Origin: an uncultured Rhodospirillales bacterium
Lineage (GTDB): Bacteria; Pseudomonadota; Alphaproteobacteria; Acetobacterales; Acetobacteraceae
Length of the DNA: 32,237 nucleotides
Direction of reading: 5' to 3'
Assembly: GCA_903924855.1 (NCBI GenBank)
Contig: CAIYCW010000111.1
Coordinates: 1-32,237 of the forward strand
The stretch's first letter is position 1. Each line of letters starts with the position of its first letter. A model generated the notes under the pieces. It ran no database searches. It was not told where the DNA came from and saw nothing but the letters and a program-made list of their open reading frames with translations. Both the position numbers and the translations under genes were made by a program. Of the stretch, positions 22,283-30,405 are shown piece by piece.

Positions 22283-23125
22283 ATGAAGTCGTCGAGCTTC
22301 GAATATCACGCCCCCAAAACGCTGGACGACGCCGTGGCCCTGCTCGCCCGCCACGCAGAGGAGGAGGCGCGGGTGCTGGCCGGCGGCCAGACCATGGTGC
22401 CGGCCATGGCCATGCGCCTCGCCCGGCCCGGCCATCTGATCGACATCAACGCAATCCCGGGCCTGGATCAGATCAGCCTCACCGACCACGCCATGCGGAT
22501 CGGCGCCTGCGTCCGCCACGCGGCCCTCGGCGCCACCGCCGCGCCCGGTCCGTTCGGCCGCCTGCTCGGCCTGTTGCAGCACCACATCGCCCACCTGCCC
22601 ATCCGCACCCGCGGCACGTTCTGCGGCAGCCTCGCCAATGCCGATGCCGCCTCCGAATGGTGCCTGCTGATGGTGGCGCTGGACGGGCGGATCGAGGCGC
22701 GCAGCACAGCGGGCACCCGCATGATCGACGCCGAAGACTTCCTGCTCGGCTACATGACCACCGCCCTGGCCCCGGAGGAGATGATCGTCGCCGCCCATCT
22801 GCCCACGCTTCCGCCCGGCACACGCGTGGGCTTTCACGAATTCGCCCGCCGGGCCGGGGATTTCGCCCAATCCATGGCGATCGCCACCTACGCCGTCGCA
22901 CAGGGCCGCATCACCGCGCCGCGCATTGCCATCGGCGGCGTGGTCTCCCGCGCCCGGCGCTGTCCCGAAGCCGAGGCGCTGCTGCACGGCGCCACCCCCG
23001 ATCCCGCCCTGTTCCAGGAAGCCGCCCGCCAAGCGGCAACCCACGCCCCCCTGGTGGAGGAGGACCCCTATCTGCGCAGCCTCACCGAAACCAGCGTGCT
23101 GCGCGCGCTCACCGGGGCCGCCTGA
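22283..23125 (+). CDS. Molybdenum hydroxylase FAD-binding (CoxM-type) subunit, set 2
   Basis: 280 residues of the FAD-binding PCMH/CO dehydrogenase flavoprotein type. The first FAD motif AGGQT is at 33-37. The second reads TFCG at 112-115, where TIGG is the common form, followed by SLANADAASE. The C-terminal CODH flavoprotein domain follows (about 170-275). FAD receives electrons from the [2Fe-2S] subunit and passes them to a quinone or other acceptor. The ATG at 22283 has GGAG 9 nt upstream. It is first in a six-gene operon of two consecutive FAD / 2Fe-2S / molybdopterin sets; the 2Fe-2S gene follows 3 nt after its stop. Confidence 0.93.
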   Translation: MKSSSFEYHAPKTLDDAVALLARHAEEEARVLAGGQTMVPAMAMRLARPGHLIDINAIPGLDQISLTDHAMRIGACVRHAALGATAAPGPFGRLLGLLQHHIAHLPIRTRGTFCGSLANADAASEWCLLMVALDGRIEARSTAGTRMIDAEDFLLGYMTTALAPEEMIVAAHLPTLPPGTRVGFHEFARRAGDFAQSMAIATYAVAQGRITAPRIAIGGVVSRARRCPEAEALLHGATPDPALFQEAARQAATHAPLVEEDPYLRSLTETSVLRALTGAA

Positions 23126-23128
23126 CCG

Positions 23129-23605
23129 ATGACCCAGCACCACAGCATCACCCTGCATCTGAACGGCACCGCCCACGCGGTCAGCGTCGAACCCCGGCAC
23201 ACGCTGGTCGATGTCATCCGCGAGGGCTGCGGCGCCACCGGCACCCACACCGGCTGCGAACACGGCGTCTGCGGCAGCTGCACCGTGCTGCTCGACGGTG
23301 AGCCGATCCGCGCCTGCCTGATGTTCGCGATCCAGGCCGATGGCCGCCAGATCCGCACCGTCGAAGGCCTCGCCCACGGCACCATCCTGCACCGCCTGCA
23401 ACAGGCCTTCATCGACCATCACGCGCTGCAATGCGGCTATTGCACGCCGGGCTTTCTGATGCTGGCGGCAGGGCTGCTCGAAGCCGATCCCAACATCTCC
23501 GACGACGCCCTGCAGGACGGTCTGTCCGCCAATCTCTGCCGCTGCACCGGCTATGTGAACATCCTGCGCGCCGTGCGCGCCGTCGCCGCGGAGCTGCGCG
23601 CATGA
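23129..23605 (+). CDS. Molybdenum hydroxylase 2Fe-2S (CoxS-type) subunit, set 2
   Basis: 158 residues. The ferredoxin-like cluster ligands are C43, C48, C51 and C63; the second cluster uses C102, C105, C137 and C139 (CGYCTPG and LCRCTGY). Length and Cys spacing are standard for the family. It lies 3 nt after the FAD subunit gene and its stop overlaps the start of the large subunit by 4 nt (ATGA). It forms the electron wire between molybdopterin and FAD in a heterotrimeric (LMS) enzyme. Confidence 0.95.
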   Translation: MTQHHSITLHLNGTAHAVSVEPRHTLVDVIREGCGATGTHTGCEHGVCGSCTVLLDGEPIRACLMFAIQADGRQIRTVEGLAHGTILHRLQQAFIDHHALQCGYCTPGFLMLAAGLLEADPNISDDALQDGLSANLCRCTGYVNILRAVRAVAAELRA

Positions 23606-25914
23606 ACGCCCTGCCACCCGCCAAAGGCCAGGTGATCGGCCACAGCGTGACCCGCCTGGAAGACGGCCCGCTGGTCCGCGGCCAGGGCCGCTTCGCCGCC
23701 GATGTCAACTTCCCGCGCCAGATCTTCATGCGCGTGGTGCGCGCGCAGATCGCCCACGGCCACCTCATCGCCATCAACACCGAGGCCGCCCGCGCTCTGC
23801 CCGGCGTGATCGCGGTCTGGACCCATGCCGATGTGGCAAGCATCCCGCCCATCCCGTTCCGCGCCACCAGGCTGCAGGGGCTGGAGCCCTATTGCCAGCC
23901 CATCCTGGCCGCCGGCCGCGTGCGCTACGCCGGCGAGCCGGTGGCGGTGGTGTTCGCCGAAAATCCCTATCTGGCGGAGGACGCCGCCGATCTGGTGCTG
24001 GCCGAGATCGAGGAACTCCCGGTGCTGCTCGACGCCCGCCTGCCACCGGCGGAGTTCGCCCCTGGCACCTCCACCGAGCCCGCCATCGTGCGCAAGCAGT
24101 TCGGCGATGTGGACGCAGCCTTCGCCACCGCCTTCGACGTGGTCGCCCTCGATCTCAGCGTCGGCCGGCATTCCGGCGTGCCGCTCGAATGCCGCGGCGC
24201 CATCGCCCGGTATGACGCCGCCCACGATGTGCTCGAACTGCACGGCACCGCCAAGAAACAGCACTGGAACCGCGACGAGATCGCCCGCCTGCTCGGTCTC
24301 AGGCCGCACGGCGTGCATCTCTTCGAAGGCCATGTCGGCGGCGGCTTCGGCGTGCGCGGGGAGCTTTACCCGGAAGACCTGCTGGTCTGCCTCGCCGCCC
24401 TGCGCCTCGGCCGTCCCGTCAAATGGATCGAGGACCGGCGCGAGCACATGGTCGCCACCAACCATTCGCGCGAACAGCACCACAGCCTGCGCGCCGCGAT
24501 CGACGCGCAAGGCCGCCTGCTGGCCATCGATGCGGTGTTCCATCACGACCAGGGCGCCTATGTGCGCACCCATGGCGCGCGGGTGGCGGACCTCACCGCC
24601 GCCATGCTGCCCGGCCCCTACCGCCTGCACGCCTACCGCGTCGCCGGCCATTTCCGCCTGACCAACAAGACCCCCGCCGCCACCTACCGCGCCCCCGGCC
24701 GCTTCGAGAGCACCTTCGTGCGCGAACGCCTGATGGACGCCATCGCGGCGCGCATCGGTGTCGACCCGATCGAGCTGCGCCGGCGCAACCTGCTGGCCAG
24801 CGCCGACATGCCGCATGCCCGCCAGCTGGACGCGCTGGGCACCGATGTGGTGCTCGATTCCGGCGATTATGCCGGCCTGTTGGACAAGTCGCTGGCCCGC
24901 TTCGGCTGGGACGCGCTGCAAGCCGAGCTGCGCGCCCGCCGCGCAGCGGGCGAGCTGGTCGGCGCCGGCATCGGCTTCTTCGTCGAGAAAAGCGGCCTCG
25001 GCCCGTCGGACGGCGTGCGCATCTCGGTCGATCGCACCGGCGCGGTGGAGCTGGTCAGCGGCGCCGCCTCGGTGGGCCAGGGCGTGGAGACCGTGCTGGC
25101 ACAGATCTGCGCCGAGACGCTCACCGTCGATTACCGAGCCATCCGCGTGGTGCGCGGCCGCACCGACCGTATCGAGTTCGGCAACGGCGCCCATGCCTCC
25201 CGCGTCACCGTCATGTCCGGCTCCGCCACCCATCTGGCCGCCCTTGAAATCCGCGCCATGGCCCTGGCAACCGCAGCACCTCTGCTGCAGGCGCAACCGG
25301 ACGAGCTGACCCTGGCGCGCGGCCATGTCGTGCGCATCGCGGCACCCGAGACCGATCTGATGTCACTGGCCGAGGTCGCGGCCCATATGGGCCCGGGCTC
25401 GCCCCTGATGATCGGCCGCACCCCCGGCCTCACCGCCGAGCGCTGGTTCTACAGCGACCACATGACCTACCCGTACGGCGTGCATCTGGCGGTCGTGCGC
25501 ATCGATCGCGGCACCGGCGAGATCCGCGTCGAGCGCTATCTCGTCGCCAACGACATCGGCCGCGCGGTGAACCCGATGCTGGTCGAAGGCCAGATCGCGG
25601 GCGGCGTCGCCCAAGGCCTGGGCGGCGCCCTGTTCGAGGAGTTCCGCTACGACGAGGCAGGCCAGCCGCTGTCCACCACCTTCGCCGACTATCTCATTCC
25701 AACCCTTGCCGAAATGCCCGCGCTGGACGTGCTGGTGGCGGAGGACGCGCCCAGCCCGCTCAACCCGCTCGGGGTGAAGGGCGCTGGCGAAGGCGGCATC
25801 AACGGCGTGGGTGCCGCCATCGCGTCTGCGGTGGATGACGCGCTGCGCAAGCCCGGCGCCATCACCACCCTGCCCATCCTGCCGCGCCAGGTCCACGCGA
25901 TGCTGCCCCGATGA
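23602..25914 (+). CDS. Xanthine dehydrogenase-family molybdopterin-binding large subunit, set 2
   Basis: 770 residues. Hammerhead domain (about 18-145), GGGFG at 246-250, active-site loop ATYRAPGRFE at about 360-369, and the catalytic Glu in GVKGAGEGG near 730. The loop differs from the RGAG(R/Q)PQ form of the two other large subunits and from the Cys-containing loop of form I CO dehydrogenase, so it probably acts on a different substrate position or intermediate. The ATG at 23602 overlaps the small-subunit stop by 4 nt. The upstream continuation of the frame inside the small-subunit gene has no family motifs. The next FAD subunit starts at its stop codon. Confidence 0.93.
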   Translation: MNALPPAKGQVIGHSVTRLEDGPLVRGQGRFAADVNFPRQIFMRVVRAQIAHGHLIAINTEAARALPGVIAVWTHADVASIPPIPFRATRLQGLEPYCQPILAAGRVRYAGEPVAVVFAENPYLAEDAADLVLAEIEELPVLLDARLPPAEFAPGTSTEPAIVRKQFGDVDAAFATAFDVVALDLSVGRHSGVPLECRGAIARYDAAHDVLELHGTAKKQHWNRDEIARLLGLRPHGVHLFEGHVGGGFGVRGELYPEDLLVCLAALRLGRPVKWIEDRREHMVATNHSREQHHSLRAAIDAQGRLLAIDAVFHHDQGAYVRTHGARVADLTAAMLPGPYRLHAYRVAGHFRLTNKTPAATYRAPGRFESTFVRERLMDAIAARIGVDPIELRRRNLLASADMPHARQLDALGTDVVLDSGDYAGLLDKSLARFGWDALQAELRARRAAGELVGAGIGFFVEKSGLGPSDGVRISVDRTGAVELVSGAASVGQGVETVLAQICAETLTVDYRAIRVVRGRTDRIEFGNGAHASRVTVMSGSATHLAALEIRAMALATAAPLLQAQPDELTLARGHVVRIAAPETDLMSLAEVAAHMGPGSPLMIGRTPGLTAERWFYSDHMTYPYGVHLAVVRIDRGTGEIRVERYLVANDIGRAVNPMLVEGQIAGGVAQGLGGALFEEFRYDEAGQPLSTTFADYLIPTLAEMPALDVLVAEDAPSPLNPLGVKGAGEGGINGVGAAIASAVDDALRKPGAITTLPILPRQVHAMLPR

Positions 25915-26780
25915 AGCCGCCCGATTTCACCTATCACGCGCCGGAAACGCTGGAGCAGGCGCTGTCCCTGCTCGCAAGCCTGGACAATGCCCGCCTGCTG
26001 GCCGGCGGCCAGTCGCTGATGCCGATGCTCACCATGCGCTTCGCCTTCCCCGACCATGTGATCGACCTCAACCGCGTGGCGGGCCTCGCCGGCATCACCC
26101 AGACCGGCGACACTCTGCGCATCGGCGCGATGACCCGCCAGCGCGACCTGCTCGACCACCCTTTCGTGCAGCAGAAAATCCCCCTGCTGGCCCAGGCCCT
26201 GGCCCTGATCGGCCACCGCCAGACCCGCAACCGCGGCACCATCGGCGGCTCGCTCTGCCATCTCGACCCGGCCGCCGAACTGGTCTCGGTGATGACCGCA
26301 CTCGGCGCCACCATCGAGATCGCAGGCCCGAACGGGCCGCGCGACGTCGCCATGGCGGATTTCCCGCTCGGCTACATGACCCCCAGCCTCGCCCCGGATG
26401 AGCTGGTCACGGCAGTCCATCTGCCGGTGCCACCGCCCGGCCACGGCGCCAGCTTCCTGGAATTCAGCCGCCGCCACGGCGATTTCGCCATCGTCTCCGC
26501 CGCCGTGATGCTGACCCGCCACAGCTCCGGCCATCTCGCGGATGCCGTGATCACCCTGGGCGGTGTCGGCCCCGTGCCGCTTCGCCTCGCCAAGGCGGAG
26601 GCGCTGCTCGCCGGCCAGACCCCCACGCCGGACCTGTTCACCCAGGCGGCCTGCCTCGCGCGTGAGATCGACGCGATGGAGGACGCCCAGATCCCCGCCT
26701 GGTATCGCCGCCGCCTCGCCGAAAGCCTCACACGCCGGGCGCTGACAGCCGCCCATCAAAGCCTGCCAGGGGCCGCATGA
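25911..26780 (+). CDS. Molybdenum hydroxylase FAD-binding (CoxM-type) subunit, set 3
   Basis: 289 residues with both FAD motifs in classical form: AGGQS at 31-35 and TIGG at 110-113 followed by SLCHLDPAAEL. The C-terminal CODH flavoprotein-like domain occupies roughly 175-285. The start overlaps the set 2 large-subunit stop by 4 nt and the stop overlaps the set 3 small-subunit start by 4 nt, so sets 2 and 3 are one continuous translationally coupled array. It is the FAD subunit for the third hydroxylase. It may also serve set 1, which has no FAD gene of its own in this window (inference). Confidence 0.94.
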   Translation: MKPPDFTYHAPETLEQALSLLASLDNARLLAGGQSLMPMLTMRFAFPDHVIDLNRVAGLAGITQTGDTLRIGAMTRQRDLLDHPFVQQKIPLLAQALALIGHRQTRNRGTIGGSLCHLDPAAELVSVMTALGATIEIAGPNGPRDVAMADFPLGYMTPSLAPDELVTAVHLPVPPPGHGASFLEFSRRHGDFAIVSAAVMLTRHSSGHLADAVITLGGVGPVPLRLAKAEALLAGQTPTPDLFTQAACLAREIDAMEDAQIPAWYRRRLAESLTRRALTAAHQSLPGAA

Positions 26781-27268
26781 CCGAACCACAGACCCGCCAC
26801 ATCACCCTGCGCGTCAACGGCCAGGCGCGCGAGATCACAACACCGGTGCGCAAAACCCTGGCGGACGCGCTGCGCACCGATCTCGGCCTCACCGGCACCC
26901 ATCTCGGCTGCGAAACCGGCCTCTGCGGCGCCTGCACCATCCTGGTGGACGGCCGCGCCATGCGCGCCTGCCTGATGCTCGCCGTGCAGGCCGAAGGCCA
27001 CGCCATCACCACCATCGAAGGCCTCGCCCCCTCGCCCTCCGAGCTGCACCCGCTGCAACAGGCCTTCTGCCGCCATCACGCCCTGCAATGCGGCTTCTGC
27101 ACCCCCGGCCTGCTGACCACCCTGGTCGAGTTCCTGCACGACGTGCCCAACCCGAGCGAGGCCGAGATCCGAGAGGCGATCTCCGGCAATCTCTGCCGCT
27201 GCACCGGCTACGACACCATCGTCGCCGCCACGCTGGAGGCAGCCGCCATGCTGCGCCCGCAGCCATGA
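26777..27268 (+). CDS. Molybdenum hydroxylase 2Fe-2S (CoxS-type) subunit, set 3
   Basis: 163 residues. Cluster ligands are C45, C50, C53 and C65 for the ferredoxin-like domain and C105, C108, C140 and C142 for the helical domain (CGFCTPG and LCRCTGY). Spacing is standard. ATGA overlaps join it to both the FAD subunit before and the large subunit after. By eye it looks closer to the set 1 small subunit than to set 2, sharing the DLGLTGTHLGCE-like stretch, in line with the relationship seen between large subunits 1 and 3. Confidence 0.95.
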   Translation: MTEPQTRHITLRVNGQAREITTPVRKTLADALRTDLGLTGTHLGCETGLCGACTILVDGRAMRACLMLAVQAEGHAITTIEGLAPSPSELHPLQQAFCRHHALQCGFCTPGLLTTLVEFLHDVPNPSEAEIREAISGNLCRCTGYDTIVAATLEAAAMLRPQP

Positions 27269-29616
27269 CCAAAACCGGCTTCCCGGACGCCCGCGTGCTC
27301 GGCCAGGATGTGCCCCGCCTGGAGGATGCAAAGCTCATCCGCGGCCAGGGCCGCTTCGTCGATGACATCGCACCACCAGGCCTGCTGCACGCGGCCTTCC
27401 TGCGCAGCCCGCACGCCCATGCCGCCATCACCGCGATCGACACCAGCCAGGCCCTGGCCCTGCCCGGCGTGCACGCAGTCCACACGCTGGACGATCTCGC
27501 CCCGCATCTGGCCGACACAAGGCTCGTCGTCGCCATGCCCAGCCCCAGCTACCGGCTGGATCTGCACCGCCCGGTGCTCGCCCGCCACGAGGTGGTCCAC
27601 GTGGGCGAGCCCATCGCCTGCGTCATCGCCGACAGCCGCTATATCGCCGAGGACGCCGCAGCGCTGATCGAGGTCGAATACGACATCCTGCCCGTGGTCA
27701 CCGATTGCGAGGCCGCCCTGCAAGACGGCGCCCCCACCGCGCACCGCAACGCCGCCTCCAACCTGGTGGCCGAGATGACCATCGCCTATGGCGCGGTGGA
27801 GGACGCCTTCGCCACCGCCGCCCACCGCGTGCATGAAAAACTCTGGATCCACCGCGGTGGCTCACACTCCATGGAATGCCGCGGCCTTGTCGCGATCCCC
27901 GATCCGGTGGAGGACCGGCTGACCGTCTGGAGCTCCACCCAGATGCCGCACGCCGCCCGCCGCCTGCTGTGCGACATCATCGGCCTGCACGAACGCCAGC
28001 TCCGCGTCGTCACCCCCGATCTCGGCGGCGGCTTCGGCCCCAAGCTGATCTTCTACCCGGAAGACGTCGTCATCACCCTGGCCGCCCGCCTGCTCGCCCG
28101 CCCGGTGAAATGGATCGAGGACCGCCGCGAGCATTTCATCTCCACCACCCAGGAGCGCGACCAGGCCTGGGACGTCGAGATGGCAACCGACGCCGAAGGC
28201 CGCATCCAGGCCGTGCGCGGCGTGCTGATCCACGATCACGGCGCCTGGACCGCGCGCGGCGTCAATGTGCCGCAGGGTGCCGTCTCCGCCATGCCGCTCG
28301 CCTATGTCGTGCCGGCGTTTCGCATGCAGATCCGGGCCGCCGCCACCAACAAGGTGCCCGTCACCCCGGTGCGCGGCGCCGGCCAGCCGCAGGGCGTGTT
28401 CGCCATGGAACGCCTGCTGGACGCCGCCGCCCGCGCCATCGGCATCGACCGTGCCGAGATCCGCAGGCGCAACCTGGTCCCCGCCGATCGCATGCCCTAC
28501 GAAACGCCGATCCGCACGCGCGGCGGCCTACCCGTCACGCTGGACAGCGGCGACTATCCGGCCTGCCAGGCGATGACGCTGCAGGGGGCGGACTGGGCCG
28601 GCTTCGAAGCGCGGCGTGCCACCGCCCGCGCCGCCGGGCGCTATCGCGGCATCGGCCTTGCCAACTACGTGGAGGCCACCGGCCGCGGCCCGTTCGAGCA
28701 TGTCTCGATCCGCATCGAGCCCTCAGGCCGGATTTTCGTGGCCACCGGCGCCGCCGCCATGGGGCAGGGCACCGCCACCATGCTGGCGCAGATCGTGGCC
28801 GAGCAGCTCGGCGCCGACATGTCCAACGTGGTCGTCACCACCGGCGACACCGAGGCCGCCCCCACCGGCCTTGGCGGGTCGAACAGCCGCCAGGCCGTCA
28901 TGGCCGGCAGCTCCGCCCATGCCGCCGCCACCCGCCTGCGCGACCGCGTGCTGGACATCGCGGGCGAACTGATGGAGGTCGCACCCGCCGACCTCGAAAT
29001 CGTGGGCCGTGCGGTGCAGCTCAAGGGCGTGCCGCAGATGCGCCGCACCCTGGCCGAGATCGCCCGCGCCGTCGCCGGCCAGGCCGGCTTCGTGCTGCCC
29101 GGCCAATCCGGCCCCGGCCTCGCCGCCGCCGAGGAGCTGGTGATCGACGCCATGACCTACGCCAACGGCACCGCGGTCGCCGAGGTCGAGATCGACATCG
29201 AGACCGGTGAGATCGCCGTGGCGCATCTGGTGTTCGGCCATGATTGCGGCCGCGCCATGCATCCGCGTCTGGTGGAGGGCCAGCTGATGGGTGGCATCGC
29301 CCATGGTCTCGGCAACGCGCTGTTCGAGTTCATGGCCTATGACGACACCGCCCAGCCGCTCACCACCACGCTTGCCGAATATCTGCTGATGACCGCCACC
29401 GAAATGCCGCGCGTCACCATCCTGCACATGGAAAGCCCGTCACCGCTCAACGCGCTCGGCATCAAGGGCGTGGGCGAGGCCGGCGTCATCCCGATCGGTG
29501 CCGCCGTGGCATCCGCCATCGACGACGCCCTGTCCGACTTCGCCATCAAGATCGACCGCCTGCCGATCAGCCCGGTCGATCTGCTGGCCAGGCTCGATCA
29601 GGCGGTGGGCGGCTGA
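27265..29616 (+). CDS. Xanthine dehydrogenase-family molybdopterin-binding large subunit, set 3
   Basis: 783 residues. Hammerhead domain (about 18-145), GGGFG at 254-258, active-site loop PVRGAGQPQG at 368-377, and the catalytic Glu in GIKGVGEAG near 738. It shares STQMPH, NYVEATGRGPFE and the IDRAEIRRRNL block with large subunit 1 and is its paralogue. The form I CO dehydrogenase Cys loop is absent. The ATG at 27265 overlaps the small-subunit stop (ATGA). This is the last gene of the six-gene hydroxylase operon. A 7-bp GC stem follows shortly after the stop. Confidence 0.93.
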   Translation: MTKTGFPDARVLGQDVPRLEDAKLIRGQGRFVDDIAPPGLLHAAFLRSPHAHAAITAIDTSQALALPGVHAVHTLDDLAPHLADTRLVVAMPSPSYRLDLHRPVLARHEVVHVGEPIACVIADSRYIAEDAAALIEVEYDILPVVTDCEAALQDGAPTAHRNAASNLVAEMTIAYGAVEDAFATAAHRVHEKLWIHRGGSHSMECRGLVAIPDPVEDRLTVWSSTQMPHAARRLLCDIIGLHERQLRVVTPDLGGGFGPKLIFYPEDVVITLAARLLARPVKWIEDRREHFISTTQERDQAWDVEMATDAEGRIQAVRGVLIHDHGAWTARGVNVPQGAVSAMPLAYVVPAFRMQIRAAATNKVPVTPVRGAGQPQGVFAMERLLDAAARAIGIDRAEIRRRNLVPADRMPYETPIRTRGGLPVTLDSGDYPACQAMTLQGADWAGFEARRATARAAGRYRGIGLANYVEATGRGPFEHVSIRIEPSGRIFVATGAAAMGQGTATMLAQIVAEQLGADMSNVVVTTGDTEAAPTGLGGSNSRQAVMAGSSAHAAATRLRDRVLDIAGELMEVAPADLEIVGRAVQLKGVPQMRRTLAEIARAVAGQAGFVLPGQSGPGLAAAEELVIDAMTYANGTAVAEVEIDIETGEIAVAHLVFGHDCGRAMHPRLVEGQLMGGIAHGLGNALFEFMAYDDTAQPLTTTLAEYLLMTATEMPRVTILHMESPSPLNALGIKGVGEAGVIPIGAAVASAIDDALSDFAIKIDRLPISPVDLLARLDQAVGG

Positions 29617-29631
29617 ACAGGCCTGGGCGGA

Positions 29632-29654
29632 GGGGGCGTTGCCACCTCGCCCCC
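29632..29654 (+). terminator. Possible weak terminator after the hydroxylase operon
   Basis: GGGGGCG (29632-29638) and CGCCCCC (29648-29654) form a 7-bp GC-only stem with a 9-nt loop, 15 nt after the large-subunit stop. There is no following T-run, so intrinsic termination would be inefficient. It may instead protect the 3' end or assist factor-dependent termination. Confidence 0.3.
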
Positions 29655-29718
29655 CAGCGTGGCCCGAGGCCCTGCACCTCGGTTGAGATGGGACGATCCA
29701 ATTCAACACAACCTCGCC

Positions 29719-29865
29719 TTGATTTGTTTATTAAATAAAAGAAATATAATCGACAAATTTCGGCAGATCATCGCTGAATTTTAGGTATTTTCCGATGTTG
29801 GTGTGTAGAAAAAATAAATCATAAGCATTCAGCGTCAAATAATACAAACCCAAAAGGGGTTCGCC
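29719..29865 (+). promoter_or_regulatory. AT-rich promoter/leader region of the small secreted protein genes
   Basis: From about 29700 to 29850 base composition drops sharply to AT-rich, in strong contrast with the rest of the window. It contains a perfect TATAAT at 29745-29750. Candidate -35 sequences are TTGATT (29719-29724, 20-nt spacing) or TTTGTT (29723-29728, 16-nt spacing). The coding start at 29866 has AAGGGG 6 nt upstream. A transcript from this promoter would have a leader of roughly 110 nt. The rest of the gap 29617-29865 holds no supported gene. Confidence 0.45.
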
Positions 29866-30372
29866 ATGTCCGCCTCCATCCCGCGCAAGCCTGCCGCTCT
29901 GCCGGCACTCCGTGCCACCACGATCACTGCCTTGCTGGCCGTCACGCTCTGGGCCGGCCAGACCGCACCCGTCCTGGCGCAAGCGGCCACGCCGGTCACC
30001 CACCCGGCCGCCTCCGCTGCGGCACAGGCAAAGGCCGAGACGGTGGAAGACCGCATCACCGATCTGCATGCCTCCCTCAAGATCACCGCCGCCGAAGAGG
30101 CCGATTGGACCGCGGTCGCCCTGGTGATGCGCAACAATGCTGCCGCCATGGAAAAACTCGCCACCGACAAGGCCGCCAAGGACCCAGCCACCCTGACGGC
30201 CATCGATGACCTGAAGACCTACGAAGTCTTCGCCCAGGCACATGTCGCCGGTCTGCAGAAACTGATCACGGCCTTCGACACGCTCTACACCGCCATGCCG
30301 GCAGATCAGAAAAAAATCGCCGATGGCGTCTTCCAGCGGACCAGCCGTCGCCAGGCCGCGACCAAGAACTGA
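29866..30372 (+). CDS. Small periplasmic protein, Spy/CpxP (LTxxQ)-like
   Basis: 168 residues with a Sec signal peptide: positively charged start, hydrophobic TTITALLAVTLWAG, cleavage near VLAQA at about 38-40. The mature region is Ala-rich and predicted helical. It contains EDRITDLHASLKITAAEEAD (61-80) then WTAVALVMRNNAAAM, which fits the LTxxQ-type periplasmic family that includes Spy and CpxP, chaperone-like stress proteins. The match is by pattern, not strong identity. AAGGGG precedes the ATG by 6 nt. The next small gene begins 33 nt after its stop, so both probably share one transcript, unrelated to the catabolic operons. Confidence 0.75.
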   Translation: MSASIPRKPAALPALRATTITALLAVTLWAGQTAPVLAQAATPVTHPAASAAAQAKAETVEDRITDLHASLKITAAEEADWTAVALVMRNNAAAMEKLATDKAAKDPATLTAIDDLKTYEVFAQAHVAGLQKLITAFDTLYTAMPADQKKIADGVFQRTSRRQAATKN

Positions 30373-30405
30373 TCGGCCGCCTCACGATCATCAAAGGAGG
30401 TCATC

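Noticed and set aside
23602..29616. Annotation of the two MSL sets as aerobic CO dehydrogenases
   Set aside because: The Cys-containing active-site loop of form I enzymes is absent in all large subunits, and the neighbourhood is catabolic rather than carboxydotrophic.
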